A stretch of 33,696 nucleotides of DNA from Chloroflexota bacterium (lineage in GTDB: Bacteria; Chloroflexota; Anaerolineae; Anaerolineales; UBA4823), in assembly GCA_012798185.1 (NCBI GenBank), contig JAAZNS010000475.1:1-33696 (forward strand), read 5' to 3'. Of this stretch, positions 15,461 through 24,322 are shown in pieces. The notes under the pieces were generated by a model that worked only from the letters and a program-made list of their open reading frames with translations, made no database searches and was not told the DNA's origin. The position numbers and the translations under genes are program-made. How positions within the stretch are numbered: the stretch's first letter is position 1; every line of letters begins with the position of its first letter.

Positions 15461-15667
15461 TTATCTTTCATTTTTCCCCTTAAGGAACAACCCAGCTGCT
15501 TCGGTGCGATTTTGGACATTTAATTTTTCATATATATTCTTTAAATGCTGCTCGACCGTATTTTCTGAAATCCCCAAAGAATCTGCCAATTCTTTATTGG
15601 ATTTTCCTTGAGAAAGGATTTCCAGAATCTCCAATTCTCTTTCTGTGAGATTATTCAAAATATCCAT
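15461..15667 (-). CDS. Stand-alone LuxR/GerE-type HTH regulator
   Basis: A 68-residue protein made entirely of a LuxR C-terminal DNA-binding domain: LTERELEILEILSQGKSNKE, then ADSLGISENTVEQHLKNIYEKL, with the recognition helix SENTVEQHLKNIY. There is no receiver or ligand domain, as in GerE of Bacillus or the short regulators of natural-product loci. It sits 103 bp upstream of the two exported-protein genes on the same strand and is their likely regulator. A CCATATATGG palindrome (15674-15683) stands just before its start. Confidence 0.88.
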   Translation of the reverse strand: MDILNNLTERELEILEILSQGKSNKELADSLGISENTVEQHLKNIYEKLNVQNRTEAAGLFLKGKNER

Positions 15668-16026
15668 AAAAACCCCATATATGGTTTATCTAAAAATCAT
15701 CGGATTTCATATACTAATCAATTTTGCATCGGATATTATCTTTCAATATCCCACCCAGTATTTAGAGCATAATAATTCTTGTGATTGTATTTCTAAATAT
15801 TATGATAATGTATCATTTTCATTTCATATTATTGTATCCTTGACCGATGAAGCTATCGGTTAGAGGATTTTTATGGAACCTGGCGGTTTTCCCAATTATC
15901 AAATCCAATTCACATTGTACCTTTCGCACAATGTATTGTCATTAAGCACTGATTAGCAAAATATAAGTGATAGTTAAGGATATTTTGCCCCCAATTGTTC
16001 GTATTTTATGAATTGTATTGAGAAAT
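15668..16026. other. AT-rich intergenic region upstream of the LuxR-type gene
   Basis: No gene is seen in these 359 bp. Besides the palindrome above there is a hairpin GGATATT/AATATCC (15731-15737 with 15745-15751). TTTATGGAACCTGGCGG at about 15879 resembles the end of the HD gene (TTTATGGAATCTGCCGG at about 16025) with two mismatches, perhaps a small duplication. Promoters for the regulator are likely here but not clear-cut. Confidence 0.4.
15674..15683. promoter_or_regulatory. Palindrome before the LuxR-type gene, possible operator
   Basis: CCATATATGG is a perfect 10-bp palindrome seven bases before the start codon of the HTH gene. Its position fits autoregulation; its identity as an operator is inference. 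Confidence 0.3.
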
Positions 16027-16797
16027 TTATGGAATCTGCCGGTCGTTATCCGATGCACATTCCTCCACCAGGCGGTCAAAATAAGCGCACATGAAGCGGT
16101 GGCGTTCTTTGGCGATACGGCGCCCGGCGGAGGTGAAAAGGCAGTCTTTGATCTTGATGAGCTTGAACAGGTGCTCGTGGAAAGCGCTGTGAGCTTCGCC
16201 CGGTTCTAATTCTCCGGTTTTGATGAATTGCTGTGAGGCTGGGGCGTATGCGGGTTGGTTGGCGCGAGTGGCGTAGGCGATGGCACGGGCGACTCCGGTG
16301 GCGCCGATGGCATCCAGTTTATCGGCGTCGAACACTACCTGAGCCTCTAAAGTCTGCGGCGGCTCACGTTTATCGCGGAAGCGGTGGGCGCGAATGCAGT
16401 GGCACACCGCCGCTATTCTCGCCTCATCCCAACCCTCGGCGCGCAAGACCTCATCTGCAAACTCCGCTGCGTCCAGGTGATGATCCTTGCGCTTTTTCAG
16501 CCTCTTTTTGGGGTCATCCAAAAATTGATCCCGTGGGTCAGTTAATGCTGCCCGTTCAGGTCCATCTTCCTTTTCACCACTCACTACTTTCTGCTCACTC
16601 CCTGAAAACTGACTACTAAAAACTGTTACCTGATCACTTTCCACATCATGCAACAACACGGCTGCCCTGACGATTTCGATATCCGCGCCTTCGATTTTTG
16701 CAATATGTTCAGCCAGATGATAAACGCGCAACACATGGTCAAAACCATGCACCGGATCGTTGGGGTACCAGGTTCGGGCTTGTTCGATGGTGGGCAT
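16027..16797 (-). CDS. HD-domain phosphohydrolase with captured insertion
   Basis: A metal-dependent phosphohydrolase of the HD superfamily (256 residues). Visible ligands are His17/His21 in DPVHGFDHVLRV, His50-Asp51 in LLHDVES, the HH at 106-107, and Asp157 in VVFDADKLDAIGATGVARA, the last phrase being typical of the YedJ/uncharacterised HD group. Substrate unknown; nucleotide or phosphate ester. Residues 55-104 between HD and HH are a low-complexity, charged insert not expected in the family, and its DNA (16564-16629) is a filler-type repeat. The gene starts 9 nt after hutI and is co-transcribed with it, though a functional link to histidine breakdown is not evident. Confidence 0.83.
   Translation of the reverse strand: MPTIEQARTWYPNDPVHGFDHVLRVYHLAEHIAKIEGADIEIVRAAVLLHDVESDQVTVFSSQFSGSEQKVVSGEKEDGPERAALTDPRDQFLDDPKKRLKKRKDHHLDAAEFADEVLRAEGWDEARIAAVCHCIRAHRFRDKREPPQTLEAQVVFDADKLDAIGATGVARAIAYATRANQPAYAPASQQFIKTGELEPGEAHSAFHEHLFKLIKIKDCLFTSAGRRIAKERHRFMCAYFDRLVEECASDNDRQIP
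16572..16632. repeat. Filler-type degenerate repeat inside the HD gene
   Basis: CTGAAAACTG (16602-16611) and CTAAAAACTG (16616-16625) repeat with a 14-nt period next to CACTCACTACTTTCTGCTC-type sequence (16578-16597). This pattern is typical of intergenic short degenerate repeats, not coding DNA, yet here it is in frame and encodes residues about 57-78 of the HD protein. Confidence 0.6.
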
Positions 16798-16806
16798 ATT
16801 GGTTGC

Positions 16807-18057
16807 TTAGTTGGGGTAAAATTTCCCCTTTTTTATCACCGACTGCACCAGGTTCGTGCCAAAGCGGTAACCCAGGTGGCGGTAATCGGGTATATCCAAA
16901 ATGAGCACGTCGGCTTGCTTGCCGGGTTCCAGCGAGCCGATGCGTTCGCTGCGACCAATGGCAGCCGCGGCGTTGATGGTGGCTGCGGCGATAGCTTGAG
17001 CGGGCGTTAAATGCAGGTAACGGCAAGCCAGGGCAATGGCAAATTGCATACTCTCACACCAGGCAGTACCTGGGTTCAGGTCGCTGGCGATGGCTAGCAA
17101 GCCGCCTTCTGCCAGGATTTCCCGGGCGGGGGTGTAATGGGTTTCTGCCAAACCAAAGGGGGTACAAGGCAATGCCACGGCGACCGTATTGCTATGCGCC
17201 AGGGTGCGGATATCCTCGGCGGAAGTGGTTACCAGGTGATCGGCAGAAACCGCCCCCAATTCGGCAGCCAGGGCAGCACCGCCAATATTTTCGAATTCGT
17301 CGGCGTGAATCTTGAGCGGGAAATTCAAACGACGCGCTTCCTCCAGGATTCTGCGGGATTGCGCCAAGTCGAACACACCCTTTTCGCAAAAAACATCCAC
17401 AAAGGGTAAGGTGTGGTAGGGAGCATGATTGCTCCACCATTGCTGGACCAAGGGCAGCATGGTGTTGCAAATCAAATCGACGTACTCGTCAGTTTTGCCC
17501 AGGTACTCGGGGGCAACAGCATGGGCACCCAGGAAAGTGGCAGCAATTTCCAGAGGACCTTCGGCATCGAGTTCTAATAATGCCAGCAGTATGCGCAGCT
17601 CAGCGGCGCTGTGCAGCCCATAGCCGGTTTTCACTTCGGCGGTGGTGGTGCCATAGCTGAACATGCGCCGTAAGCGCTGGCGGGTTTCATCGAGCAGCAC
17701 CTTTAGCGGGGCAGCACGGGTAGCGCGCACGGTGGAGGCGATCCCACCCCCGGCTGCCATAATTTCCATATACGTTTTACCCTGCAGGCGCATCTCGAAT
17801 TCGGCGGAGCGGTCGCCAGCCCATATGGCATGGGTATGCGGGTCAACCAGACCGGGCATCACCACTCTGCCGTTAACATCCAGGGACGATTCGTGGGGGT
17901 ATTTTTGGATCAATTCCTCGCTGGTGCCTACAGCAGCAATCGTCTCACCTTCAATGAGCACAGCGCCATTGGGAATGATGCCAAGCCTGCCCAAATCAGC
18001 CCCGCGTTGAGGAGCGCCGGCGATGGTAAGCAATTGGGAGGCAGAATGAATGAGCAT
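16807..18057 (-). CDS. hutI: Imidazolonepropionase
   Basis: Third enzyme of histidine degradation; hydrolyses 4-imidazolone-5-propanoate to N-formimino-L-glutamate in the cytoplasm. It belongs to the metal-dependent amidohydrolases. The metal site HTH is at 74-76 in GLVDPHTHAIWAGDR; further family motifs are EVKTGYGL, KIHADEF, SDLNPGTAW and the ending DYRHLGYRFGTNLV, which is diagnostic for HutI. Length 416 is normal. hutH, hutU and formiminoglutamase are not in the window. A promoter at 18066-18094 lies so close that the message is probably leaderless. Confidence 0.97.
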   Translation of the reverse strand: MLIHSASQLLTIAGAPQRGADLGRLGIIPNGAVLIEGETIAAVGTSEELIQKYPHESSLDVNGRVVMPGLVDPHTHAIWAGDRSAEFEMRLQGKTYMEIMAAGGGIASTVRATRAAPLKVLLDETRQRLRRMFSYGTTTAEVKTGYGLHSAAELRILLALLELDAEGPLEIAATFLGAHAVAPEYLGKTDEYVDLICNTMLPLVQQWWSNHAPYHTLPFVDVFCEKGVFDLAQSRRILEEARRLNFPLKIHADEFENIGGAALAAELGAVSADHLVTTSAEDIRTLAHSNTVAVALPCTPFGLAETHYTPAREILAEGGLLAIASDLNPGTAWCESMQFAIALACRYLHLTPAQAIAAATINAAAAIGRSERIGSLEPGKQADVLILDIPDYRHLGYRFGTNLVQSVIKKGKFYPN

Positions 18058-18065
18058 GTGATTTG

Positions 18066-18094
18066 ATTATGCCATGGTTAAGAGGGATTGACAA
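18066..18094 (-). promoter_or_regulatory. Predicted hutI promoter, leaderless arrangement
   Basis: Minus-strand -35 TTGTCA (18094-18089), 17-nt spacer, -10 CATAAT (18071-18066), then only 8 nt to the ATG. There is no Shine-Dalgarno sequence in between. Confidence 0.55.
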
Positions 18095-18232
18095 TGAAAA
18101 CAAGTAAAAGGTATTGGCAATAGGGTAGTAGATATTCGTGAATTGAAATTCGAGAATCGTGGTTGGTTGGCAGATATAAGCGGGGAATATAAAAAATATT
18201 ACTGGTTTTATGTTTTCCTGATGGAAAAGGTA

Positions 18233-20164
18233 TCAGGGATAATTTTCCTGTGGAACTATTTTTTCATATTGATCTTCTAATGATGAAACATCGAATCCAT
18301 TATCTTTTAGGTGATTGAGTATTAAACGAAATGCTTCTGCATTCGTGATTATGCTTCTTTCCTGGCAAGGCGCTGAATAATCATCCACATTCCCCGATTC
18401 CAACTTGAATAACTGTAAATCGATGGAATACCATTTCTGACAATAAACCAAGCCAATTTTACCGATATGTTCAAAATATTTATCTTGTGTCTTTACAACG
18501 AAATATCCGGTTTCATCTCTTTCAACGTCCGAATTATTTATGATATATATAGGCCTTTGCGATATATCGTTTACTAATAATGAGTTTCCCGGCATCCAAA
18601 CCGGTTTTTCTAACCCCAAGAAATCGAGTATGGTAGGTGCAATATCTATACTTTGCACATTTGATTCGATTCTTCCAGCGTATTGTCCTTTAGGAAAATG
18701 AATTATCAATGGAATTCTCTTCCATCCAATATGTTTCTGACCATGATCACTGCTTATGATTATTATTGATTTATCAAAAAGGTCAAATTTTTTTAATATA
18801 TCGATGATATCACCAATTTGTTTATCGAACGACAAAATGCTGTCATCGTAAAAATCTGTGTTCCATTCTTCTTGAGTTTCAATGTCTTGGCCTAACGAGA
18901 ACACCTGTTGCTGGGGAGAGAACTTAGGTCCATGGGTTACCATAAAATGAATATGAATGAATAACGGTTTTTTAGATTTACGGATAAGTTTTTTAGTATT
19001 ATCAGTTTTCGTTTGGTCAACCATATTATCAGGAGGTTTCATTACTAAATCATATGGATTTTCCATAACGTTTATGTAAAAGATATGTTTTAGGCGGTCA
19101 AACAATCGATTACTGATTTCATAAATAAAATATGCAAAATCGGCGGGAATAAATTTATTAATTCTCAATAATCGATTTCGAATTTTCATTGTCCTTCCAT
19201 TTGCTTCATCGAATCCATCTAATAGATTTAATGTATAGGCATCGCCATAATGTGGAACACTCATTTGTACAGTATAGTATCCCTGAGCCCGTAAAATTCC
19301 GGGAAGATGTTGGTAAGCATCCTCTTCTTTTAGAATATCCGGCGGGTAAAGGACTCTTGTGCTTGTCGGGTATTTCCCGGTAAGGGCAGAGATCAATGAG
19401 CCAGGGGTGCTTGAAGAGTTAGCGAATGCATTTTCAGCCACCAAGGAAGTATCAGCAAGTTCTCGGAGGTGCGGCGTGGTATCACGTTCATAACCATATA
19501 CAGACATACTGGCTGCATTCACTCCATCACCGGTAATAAAAAATATATAAGGGTAATTCTCCAGAAGTTGTGCTGTTTCATTTTCCCCAGCCTTAATATT
19601 GAAATCGTTCGAAGATAATGGAATTAAGAACAGAATTACTATCGATCCTGTGAGAAGGATAAGGGCTGTCTTTTCTAAATCCCGTTTTCTTAAAAATCGA
19701 CTGACAATTGGCAGGATTTTCACAATATGCCTGTGTCCATAACCTAAAACGACTAAGTATCCCACTGCATATAAACCGCGAACAATCCCCTTTGATGTGA
19801 CAATACCAAAGTGGAAAATTGTATAAGTAAAATTATCCACCATCAGGAGGATCATGGACGCCAAAATACCGGCAGGCAAGAATGCACCAAGTTTTATAAA
19901 AACTTCATGATAATTAGATAACCAGGGAATTAAACCGAGTAAAACCAGGATAAGCAAAAATAAAATGCACACCACTGCAATGAGTGAACTTGAGAATAAA
20001 AGCACCTCAATTTTTTGGGAGAACGTCAGGATGCTCAACGAAGATGGCTTTGTAATAAAAAATAACCATTCCATGAAAATATAAACCAATCCAGCAATAA
20101 TGGTATAAATAAACAAACTGCTCCATGAATTTAAAATCCGATTTGTTTTAGATTTTCGAGGCAT
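18233..20164 (-). CDS. Membrane sulfatase-fold hydrolase/transferase (LtaS/EptA-like layout)
   Basis: A 643-residue protein with five or six N-terminal membrane helices (residues 15-185) and an extracytoplasmic alkaline-phosphatase/sulfatase domain (200-630). Metal and nucleophile positions can be seen: Asp213 in FITGDGVNAASM, the Ser-Thr of NSSSTPGS (Ser252/Thr253) and Asp473-His474 in IISSDHGQKH. The nucleophile is Ser/Thr in S-T-P-G-S, not the C/S-x-P-x-R of true sulfatases, which fits phosphotransferases such as lipoteichoic acid synthase or phosphoethanolamine transferases. It is therefore more likely to add or remove a phospho-group on a surface lipid or glycan. It follows the methyltransferase gene by 42 bp in one operon. 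Confidence 0.85.
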   Translation of the reverse strand: MPRKSKTNRILNSWSSLFIYTIIAGLVYIFMEWLFFITKPSSLSILTFSQKIEVLLFSSSLIAVVCILFLLILVLLGLIPWLSNYHEVFIKLGAFLPAGILASMILLMVDNFTYTIFHFGIVTSKGIVRGLYAVGYLVVLGYGHRHIVKILPIVSRFLRKRDLEKTALILLTGSIVILFLIPLSSNDFNIKAGENETAQLLENYPYIFFITGDGVNAASMSVYGYERDTTPHLRELADTSLVAENAFANSSSTPGSLISALTGKYPTSTRVLYPPDILKEEDAYQHLPGILRAQGYYTVQMSVPHYGDAYTLNLLDGFDEANGRTMKIRNRLLRINKFIPADFAYFIYEISNRLFDRLKHIFYINVMENPYDLVMKPPDNMVDQTKTDNTKKLIRKSKKPLFIHIHFMVTHGPKFSPQQQVFSLGQDIETQEEWNTDFYDDSILSFDKQIGDIIDILKKFDLFDKSIIIISSDHGQKHIGWKRIPLIIHFPKGQYAGRIESNVQSIDIAPTILDFLGLEKPVWMPGNSLLVNDISQRPIYIINNSDVERDETGYFVVKTQDKYFEHIGKIGLVYCQKWYSIDLQLFKLESGNVDDYSAPCQERSIITNAEAFRLILNHLKDNGFDVSSLEDQYEKIVPQENYP

Positions 20165-20206
20165 AAATTGACTTATAGAAATTAGTTTCGAATATTGATG
20201 GATGGG

Positions 20207-21595
20207 TCATTCTTTGGAAAACCAGTAGATGGTTCTACAGGTTCCCGGGATGGGAATCTGTTTTTGAAGAGTGAAATCATGTGTAAAGGCTTGTACAAAA
20301 CCTTCGATCGAATAATCTTTGAAAATATCCTGGCGAGAAGCAAGTAATTTCTTCACCTGGCTGTCTTCCTTCGGTACAAATTCAATAATAAGATTCTTCC
20401 CCAACGAAGCGAAAGTATGGGCAATATCTCGCAATGGGACATTGTTAGAAATCGCCAGGTGATGGATCAAAGCCAGGGCAAGCAAAAGGTCGACTGGTGC
20501 ACGACGGAAAAACGACTGCCGTTCGGTGTTCGACCAACCAATGGCGGGAGAAGGGTTGGCGAGATCGATCAACAAAGGCAATATATTTTTTATTTTTGCT
20601 TTCTTACTTTCCAGGTAGTTTAATTCTACGGCTCCCGGGTCGATATCTGTGGATATGATTTGACAGTCTTCGATATCCTTCCCTAAACGACTAAATTCAC
20701 CAGTATTTGCTCCAAGATCTAAAATTGATTGTGGGGCAAGATCTTGGATAAGGCGGTATACGATTTGCTTTTTTTGTTCAAAGGCTTCTTTTGAATAATT
20801 CGTTTCCTGATAATAATTAACCCAATCGGTATCGCTGGCTTTCCAAGTAAGTTTTTTTACGATCCTTGCAAGGCTTTCGATTAACCCCATCATGGCTTCT
20901 TTTCTCATCCGAATGTTTTTCTTTGCTGACGCCCCAGTTGGTGCAGAATAACGCTTTTGAGCATAAGCGTGCATGTGTATATGGGTGAGTATGCCCCCTT
21001 TTGTCCATGATGAGCGGGGCAGTAATTTACTGGCGAGATCAAGCGGGATGCCATCGATGTAAATTTGTAGCAATTTATTCAAGCGGATATCTGCCAAACT
21101 CATTAAAGCCAATGGGGCAAGAAAGTGCTGACAAAATTGGCGGTAAGCAACCCAGGGTTGTCCCTCGATATATCTTGTGAAGCTGAGGGTATCGATTAGG
21201 ATTGGCGATCCATGATGAAATTGGATATTATAAGCGCTGGCATCTTTCAGGATCATGCCTGATTGAAGGGCTGTTTTTTGAATTCTAAGAGTCTGCAGGG
21301 CAGCATCTTTTAATTGGGAAAAGGACCATTCATAAGGATAAGAAATGAAATTGACCTTTTGCGGAAGAATGATCTTATACGCGAGGTCCGGTACACATGC
21401 AGGCACATCCGATTCTTGATGAGGAAGCAGCATCTGCTTTTGAACCAGCTTTTCGTAAAGGCCACAAGACATCAACAGGTCATAATCGTCTTTATAGCAT
21501 GAATTGACCTGCCGGAATATTTGATCGTTCCGTTGAAAAAGAAAACCGCTTGGGTCACGAAAGGATGGCGCTAGTTTTTCAGTTGTCGAATTCAT
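20207..21595 (-). CDS. SAM-dependent methyltransferase, NoeA-like
   Basis: A two-part protein of about 462 residues. The N-terminal part (to about 240) has LKDASAYNIQFHHGSPILID and the FTRYIEGQPWVAYRQFCQHF phrase, typical of the NoeA/nodulation-type methyltransferase family. The C-terminal part is a class I SAM domain: SILDLGANTGEFSRLG (motif I), IISTDID (motif II), DLLLALALIHHLAI (motif IV). The acceptor is unknown; relatives are linked to cell-surface glycans. I choose ATG 21595, inside the end of the small upstream gene (17-nt overlap), over the in-frame TTG at 21634. The overlap implies translational coupling. Confidence 0.85.
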   Translation of the reverse strand: MNSTTEKLAPSFRDPSGFLFQRNDQIFRQVNSCYKDDYDLLMSCGLYEKLVQKQMLLPHQESDVPACVPDLAYKIILPQKVNFISYPYEWSFSQLKDAALQTLRIQKTALQSGMILKDASAYNIQFHHGSPILIDTLSFTRYIEGQPWVAYRQFCQHFLAPLALMSLADIRLNKLLQIYIDGIPLDLASKLLPRSSWTKGGILTHIHMHAYAQKRYSAPTGASAKKNIRMRKEAMMGLIESLARIVKKLTWKASDTDWVNYYQETNYSKEAFEQKKQIVYRLIQDLAPQSILDLGANTGEFSRLGKDIEDCQIISTDIDPGAVELNYLESKKAKIKNILPLLIDLANPSPAIGWSNTERQSFFRRAPVDLLLALALIHHLAISNNVPLRDIAHTFASLGKNLIIEFVPKEDSQVKKLLASRQDIFKDYSIEGFVQAFTHDFTLQKQIPIPGTCRTIYWFSKE

Positions 21596-21758
21596 CGGGA
21601 GAAATATTATCGTCTTCGGTTTCAGCGGAGTCAATTGGGTTCTTTGTACCTAAGGAAGTAATTTTCTTCCAAATAATTCTAACGATAACACCAATACCCA
21701 ATAAACCTGCCAGAATTGTTTGTAATAGGACACTGCCTGAACCGGGATCAAGATACAT
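21579..21758 (-). CDS. Small DPGSG membrane protein (59 aa)
   Basis: A short gene easily missed by length cut-offs. It reads MYLDPGSGSVLLQTILAGLL, then GIGVIVRIIWKKITSLGTKN and an acidic tail ending DEFDN. The DPGSGS start followed by one membrane helix and a basic WKK anchor is a recurring small-protein pattern seen next to surface-polysaccharide genes; the function is not known. AAGGG precedes the ATG at suitable distance. Its end overlaps the methyltransferase start by 17 nt, so it is the first gene of a three-gene operon with the methyltransferase and the membrane sulfatase-fold enzyme. It may recruit or regulate them at the membrane (inference). Confidence 0.82.
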   Translation of the reverse strand: MYLDPGSGSVLLQTILAGLLGIGVIVRIIWKKITSLGTKNPIDSAETEDDNISPDEFDN

Positions 21759-21881
21759 GATAATTACCCTTTGAATGAACTTGAAATTATAGATTTTCGA
21801 ACAAAAATCCCTTAAAATCTCATTTGGGATAAATTATAACATCTAACTTATTTATCCTTTTTGACTTTAGCGATGATTGTC

Positions 21882-22574
21882 TCACCACCCCTCATTCTTC
21901 CAACCCCATTTACCTCGCAGGGGGACGAAAGCAACCGGCGTAAGCTCCTCGCTGACAAATTGATCACCTTGGCGGTACCAGCGTTCCAAGAGCTGGTAGG
22001 AAGGTCCCCCTACCGGAATGACCAGCCTGCCGTCCTGATCAAGCTGATCGAGCAATACCTGCGGTACTTTTGGGGCTGCAGCAGTGACAATGATTGCCTG
22101 AAAAGGCGCTTTATCGGGCAATCCCAGTGAACCATCGCCAACCACCACATGCACGTTCTGATAACCTAGGGATTGCAGAACGCTTTCTGCCTGCTGGGCT
22201 AGGCTGGCATGGCGTTCGATGGTATACACCTGACGCGCAAGCTGCCCGAGGATGGCTGCCTGGTAACCGGAACCTGTGCCTACTTCCAACACATTTTCCC
22301 CGCCCTTAAGATTCAGCATTTGCGTCATCAAAGCCACAATATAAGGTTGAGAAATCGTTTGCCCGCAGCCAATGGGCAATGGGCCGTCCACATACGCCAG
22401 GTGACGATGCTCTTCGGAAACAAAGCGGTGACGCGGAACTGCGCTCATGGCTTCCAAGACACGCGGATCGCGAATATCCCGCTTGCGCAGATGATCTTCG
22501 ATCATCCGCTGCCATTCCACCTGGTATTCGCTATCCGTTAATTCATTCAACTTGCGTTTTCTCTTCCGGAACAT
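21882..22574 (-). CDS. pcm: Protein-L-isoaspartate O-methyltransferase
   Basis: Repairs damaged proteins by methylating L-isoaspartyl residues with SAM. Family motifs: VPRHRFV and YVDGPLPIGCGQTISQPYIV (61-80), motif I NVLEVGTGSGYQAAILGQLA (94-113), then VYTIERH and VVVGDGSLGL, and the late PVGGPSYQLL. I start at ATG 22574, preceded by AAGGA at good distance, which gives 230 residues; the longer frame from a TTG at 22655 adds 27 residues with no conservation. It is transcribed alone, behind the M42 peptidase gene. Confidence 0.93.
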   Translation of the reverse strand: MFRKRKRKLNELTDSEYQVEWQRMIEDHLRKRDIRDPRVLEAMSAVPRHRFVSEEHRHLAYVDGPLPIGCGQTISQPYIVALMTQMLNLKGGENVLEVGTGSGYQAAILGQLARQVYTIERHASLAQQAESVLQSLGYQNVHVVVGDGSLGLPDKAPFQAIIVTAAAPKVPQVLLDQLDQDGRLVIPVGGPSYQLLERWYRQGDQFVSEELTPVAFVPLRGKWGWKNEGW

Positions 22575-22746
22575 GCTTTCCTTGATTCCATCAGATATCA
22601 TTCCGGTATGATCAGCGAATATTCTCCACGATATAAAGGTGCTTTGTAAGCTCAAATTTACAGTTTGCAGTCATTTCAAGCACTGCAGCATTAGCGCCGT
22701 TGCAGATAATGGCAACGGATCGAGTATGCGAAAAAACCCTTCAGGA

Positions 22747-23814
<1,068 letters not shown>

Positions 23815-23846
23815 AATTCAGCCGCTATAAATAAAAAAGATTAAGA

Positions 23847-24272
23847 TTATTCTACTGCAAGGTTTTCAAATTCGGTAATTGCTTTACGCCAGGAATCCGG
23901 AATCGGAATGCTTTTCCTGGTGCGGTAATCATACGCTACTAGAATTACATTTCCAGTAGCTAGAACTTCTCCATCACGCGCATCTTCGATATCTTGTGCC
24001 ACTTCCAGGCTCTTATTACCCATTCGTACAATACGCACGCCCACTTTCACCGACATGCCAAATTCAACAGGCGCGCGGAAAGTCAGCCTCACCTCTGCCA
24101 TGATCACGCCCACATCCAAGAAAGAATCACCTCCCCACAACCCCAAATGCTTGGTATATTGGAGGCGTGCCTGTTCCATGTAGGTAAGATATTTCGCATT
24201 GTTTAGATGACCCTGGGCATCTAAATCGCCATAACGCACTTCGATAGGATGGTAAAAACGGAATTCTGTCAT
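23847..24272 (-). CDS. Acyl-CoA thioesterase, 4HBT hot-dog fold
   Basis: A 141-residue single-domain hot-dog enzyme. The 4HBT signature is EVRYGDLDAQGHLNNAKYLTYME, with catalytic Asp18 (DLDAQGH) at the usual place. Such enzymes hydrolyse acyl-CoA or acyl-ACP thioesters; substrate unknown. I start at ATG 24272 rather than 24350: TATAAT on the minus strand (24284-24279) lies just 6 nt before this ATG, and the conserved strand begins at residue 8. It is divergent from the TPR-like gene. Confidence 0.87.
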   Translation of the reverse strand: MTEFRFYHPIEVRYGDLDAQGHLNNAKYLTYMEQARLQYTKHLGLWGGDSFLDVGVIMAEVRLTFRAPVEFGMSVKVGVRIVRMGNKSLEVAQDIEDARDGEVLATGNVILVAYDYRTRKSIPIPDSWRKAITEFENLAVE

Positions 24273-24278
24273 ACTGCG

Positions 24279-24315
24279 ATTATACACAAGGAACGGAAGT
24301 TGTGTGCGGTATAAT
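24279..24315. promoter_or_regulatory. Divergent -10 boxes with leaderless spacing
   Basis: Two TATAAT boxes face away from each other: 24284-24279 on the minus strand, 6 nt before the thioesterase ATG, and 24310-24315 on the plus strand, 7 nt before the ATG at 24323. Neither gene has a Shine-Dalgarno sequence. The -35 boxes are weak and overlap in the 25 bp between. Confidence 0.5.
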
Positions 24316-24322
24316 GGTGCCC

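Noticed and set aside
16808..16836. GGGG-TAAAATTT-CCCCTTTTTT hairpin, + strand terminator look-alike
   Set aside because: It is made of the last codons of hutI on the other strand, and no + strand gene ends there.
21550..21774. Plus-strand frame of 74 codons at 21550
   Set aside because: It is the shadow of the real 59-aa DPGSG gene on the minus strand, which has an RBS, a membrane helix and operon overlap.
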